Shown here piece by piece: positions 5,042-5,540 of a stretch of 5,540 nt of DNA (positions are counted from its first letter, which is position 1; each line of letters starts with the position of its first letter). A model generated the notes under the pieces. The model searched no databases. It had not been told where the DNA came from and saw nothing but the letters and a program-made list of their open reading frames with translations. The position numbers were made by a program, and so were the translations under genes. Source of the DNA: Verrucomicrobiota bacterium (GTDB lineage Bacteria > Verrucomicrobiota > Verrucomicrobiia > Chthoniobacterales > Terrimicrobiaceae); assembly GCA_026398285.1 (NCBI GenBank), contig JAPLTI010000293.1:1-5540 (forward strand), written 5' to 3'.

Positions 5042-5074
5042 TTTATTCGTGTTTATTCGTGCTGATTCGAGGTT
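5042..5074. repeat. decamer-type dispersed repeat (ATTCGTGTTT family), copy 2
   Basis: The units ATTCGTGTTT, ATTCGTGCTG and ATTCGAGGTT run in tandem and match the copy at 1923-1955 at 29 of 33 positions, in the same orientation. Confidence 0.6.
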
Positions 5075-5090
5075 TAAAAATTGGGGAAAA

Positions 5091-5141
5091 GTGGGAAGGT
5101 AGGAAGGTGGGAAGCACTGATAGCGGAGCACTGATGGTGGA
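5091..5141. repeat. short tandem repeats (8-mer x3, then 14-mer x2)
   Basis: GTGGGAAG, GTAGGAAG and GTGGGAAG occupy 5091-5114. They are followed by GCACTGATAGCGGA (5114-5127) and GCACTGATGGTGGA (5128-5141). The second word also occurs near 2628-2640, showing that the same vocabulary is shared between intergenic stretches. Confidence 0.7.
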
Positions 5142-5199
5142 CTTTGCGACTTTACTACTTCCATACTTTTTTTACTTTTTACGCTCATACCTTAGATTG

Positions 5200-5429
5200 C
5201 TAACCATGCACGACCAAATAAGAACGACTTAGCTCCACATAAGACCCATCTTGAAAAGCATTTTTAATTATAGATAAATGTTTTTTAAAGAGATCGAGAA
5301 GTTCGGTATTGGGAATATTCCCGGTTGAAACGATCAAAATTTTCCCTGGTTTGTTGTGAAGCAAATGACTTATCACAAAATCACTATCCTTCGATACGAC
5401 GGTGTAAAGTTTGTTCTGTAATTGTGTTC
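5200..5429 (-). pseudogene. C-terminal part of a DUF5615 PIN-like protein, apparently interrupted
   Basis: The frame ends at TAG (5200-5202). Reading the minus strand, KLYTVVSKDSDFVISHLL, then GKILIVSTGNIPNTELLDLF, and the C-terminus YVELSRSYLVVHG match the DUF5615 family (PIN-like fold; the Asp residues of SKDSDF are the conserved acidic site). Family members usually run about 110-120 residues and start with an MxxxDxNLP-type strand. Here only about 75 recognisable codons are present. Upstream of about 5429 the frame enters a GC-rich inverted-repeat element and encodes a low-complexity Ala/Pro/Arg stretch without stop codons to the window edge. The gene may be broken, or carry the element as an in-frame insertion; the rest lies outside the window. 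Partners of this family are often DUF433 genes, which would also lie beyond the edge. Confidence 0.75.
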
Positions 5430-5520
5430 TTCGCGACCTGAGCGCCCCTTCCGGGGGCGGCGGAGCGAAGGCGAGCGTAGCGAGCCGAGCGCAGCCGGCC
5501 CCGGAAGGGGCTTGCGCGAA
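5430..5520. repeat. GC-rich inverted-repeat element inserted in the DUF5615 frame
   Basis: The outer arms are TTCGCG (5430-5435) and CGCGAA (5515-5520). The inner arms are CCCCTTCCGGGG (5445-5456) and its exact complement CCCCGGAAGGGG (5499-5510). Between them is a run of GAGCG/GCGAG words (about 5460-5495). The composition is far more GC-rich than the gene it abuts. It looks like a miniature palindromic element; no transposase is visible. Confidence 0.7.
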
Positions 5521-5540
5521 GTTCGCCGGGGGCTGGCCAG

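Larger units (their letters stand above)
4758..5199. other. gene-free repeat-rich stretch
   Basis: I see no coding region. Positions 4758-4930 are AT-rich and unrecognised; the rfbB homology cannot be followed reliably beyond about 4757. From 4934 rightwards the sequence is almost wholly repeats: a REP-like copy, then tandem 15-mers, a decamer repeat, 8-mers and 14-mers, listed separately. Plus-strand frames through this region translate the repeats and are not genes. Confidence 0.55.

Noticed and set aside
1923..5074. Integron attC sites between the TA modules
   Set aside because: The repeats are decamer tandems without the paired R/L boxes of attC, and no integrase is present.
4297..5232. 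Four plus-strand ORFs of 73-161 codons across the gene-free stretch
   Set aside because: They translate the GGCGGAT array and other tandem repeats (MADGGWRMADGGWR-type peptides) and run antisense to the rfbB remnant.
1..5540. CRISPR array, tRNA or rRNA genes
   Set aside because: No regularly spaced repeats with unique spacers and no tRNA- or rRNA-like sequence were seen; the tandem arrays have no spacers.

Overview
This is a bacterial accessory region. Every gene I can support lies on the minus strand. They form several small toxin-antitoxin-like modules and one larger ATPase, separated by gene-poor DNA full of short degenerate repeats. The organism cannot be named from the sequence. The decayed intergenic 'word' repeats (decamers like ATTCGTGTTT, 7-mers like GGCGGAT) and the stand-alone TA genes remind me of environmental lineages such as Verrucomicrobiota, Kiritimatiellota or Planctomycetota, but that is only an impression.

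Layout from left to right. Positions 1-224 are intergenic, with a palindromic GC-rich repeat. Positions 225-805 hold a two-gene operon read right to left: an Xre-type helix-turn-helix protein, then a small unrecognised protein coupled through a TAATG overlap. A TTGACA box and a 16-bp palindrome lie just upstream. Positions 842-1090 are repeat-bearing intergenic DNA. Positions 1091-1769 hold a nucleotidyltransferase (MNT) gene overlapping a HEPN gene. The MNT gene looks damaged at its 5' end and has Glu in place of a metal-binding Asp. Positions 2030-2472 hold a complete hicB-hicA pair. Positions 2704-2847 hold a possible 47-codon ORF of unknown worth. Positions 2872-4251 encode an archaeal-type (COG1672) P-loop ATPase with a C-terminal DUF234 nuclease-like domain.

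Positions 4252-5199 contain no intact gene. They hold a remnant of a dTDP-glucose 4,6-dehydratase gene (rfbB/rmlB), broken by a 28-bp expansion of a 7-bp tandem repeat and by a nonsense codon. The rest is low-complexity repeats. At the right edge, from 5200, is the C-terminal part of a DUF5615 (PIN-like) gene. Its recognisable homology stops at a GC-rich inverted-repeat element (5430-5520).

The genes do not form one pathway. The window reads as a patchwork where small selfish or defensive modules persist among decaying sequence, perhaps beside a former surface-polysaccharide locus, given the rfbB remnant. The least familiar candidate system is the Xre plus 80-residue protein operon with its own operator-like palindrome. 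I did not find a clearly new large system.
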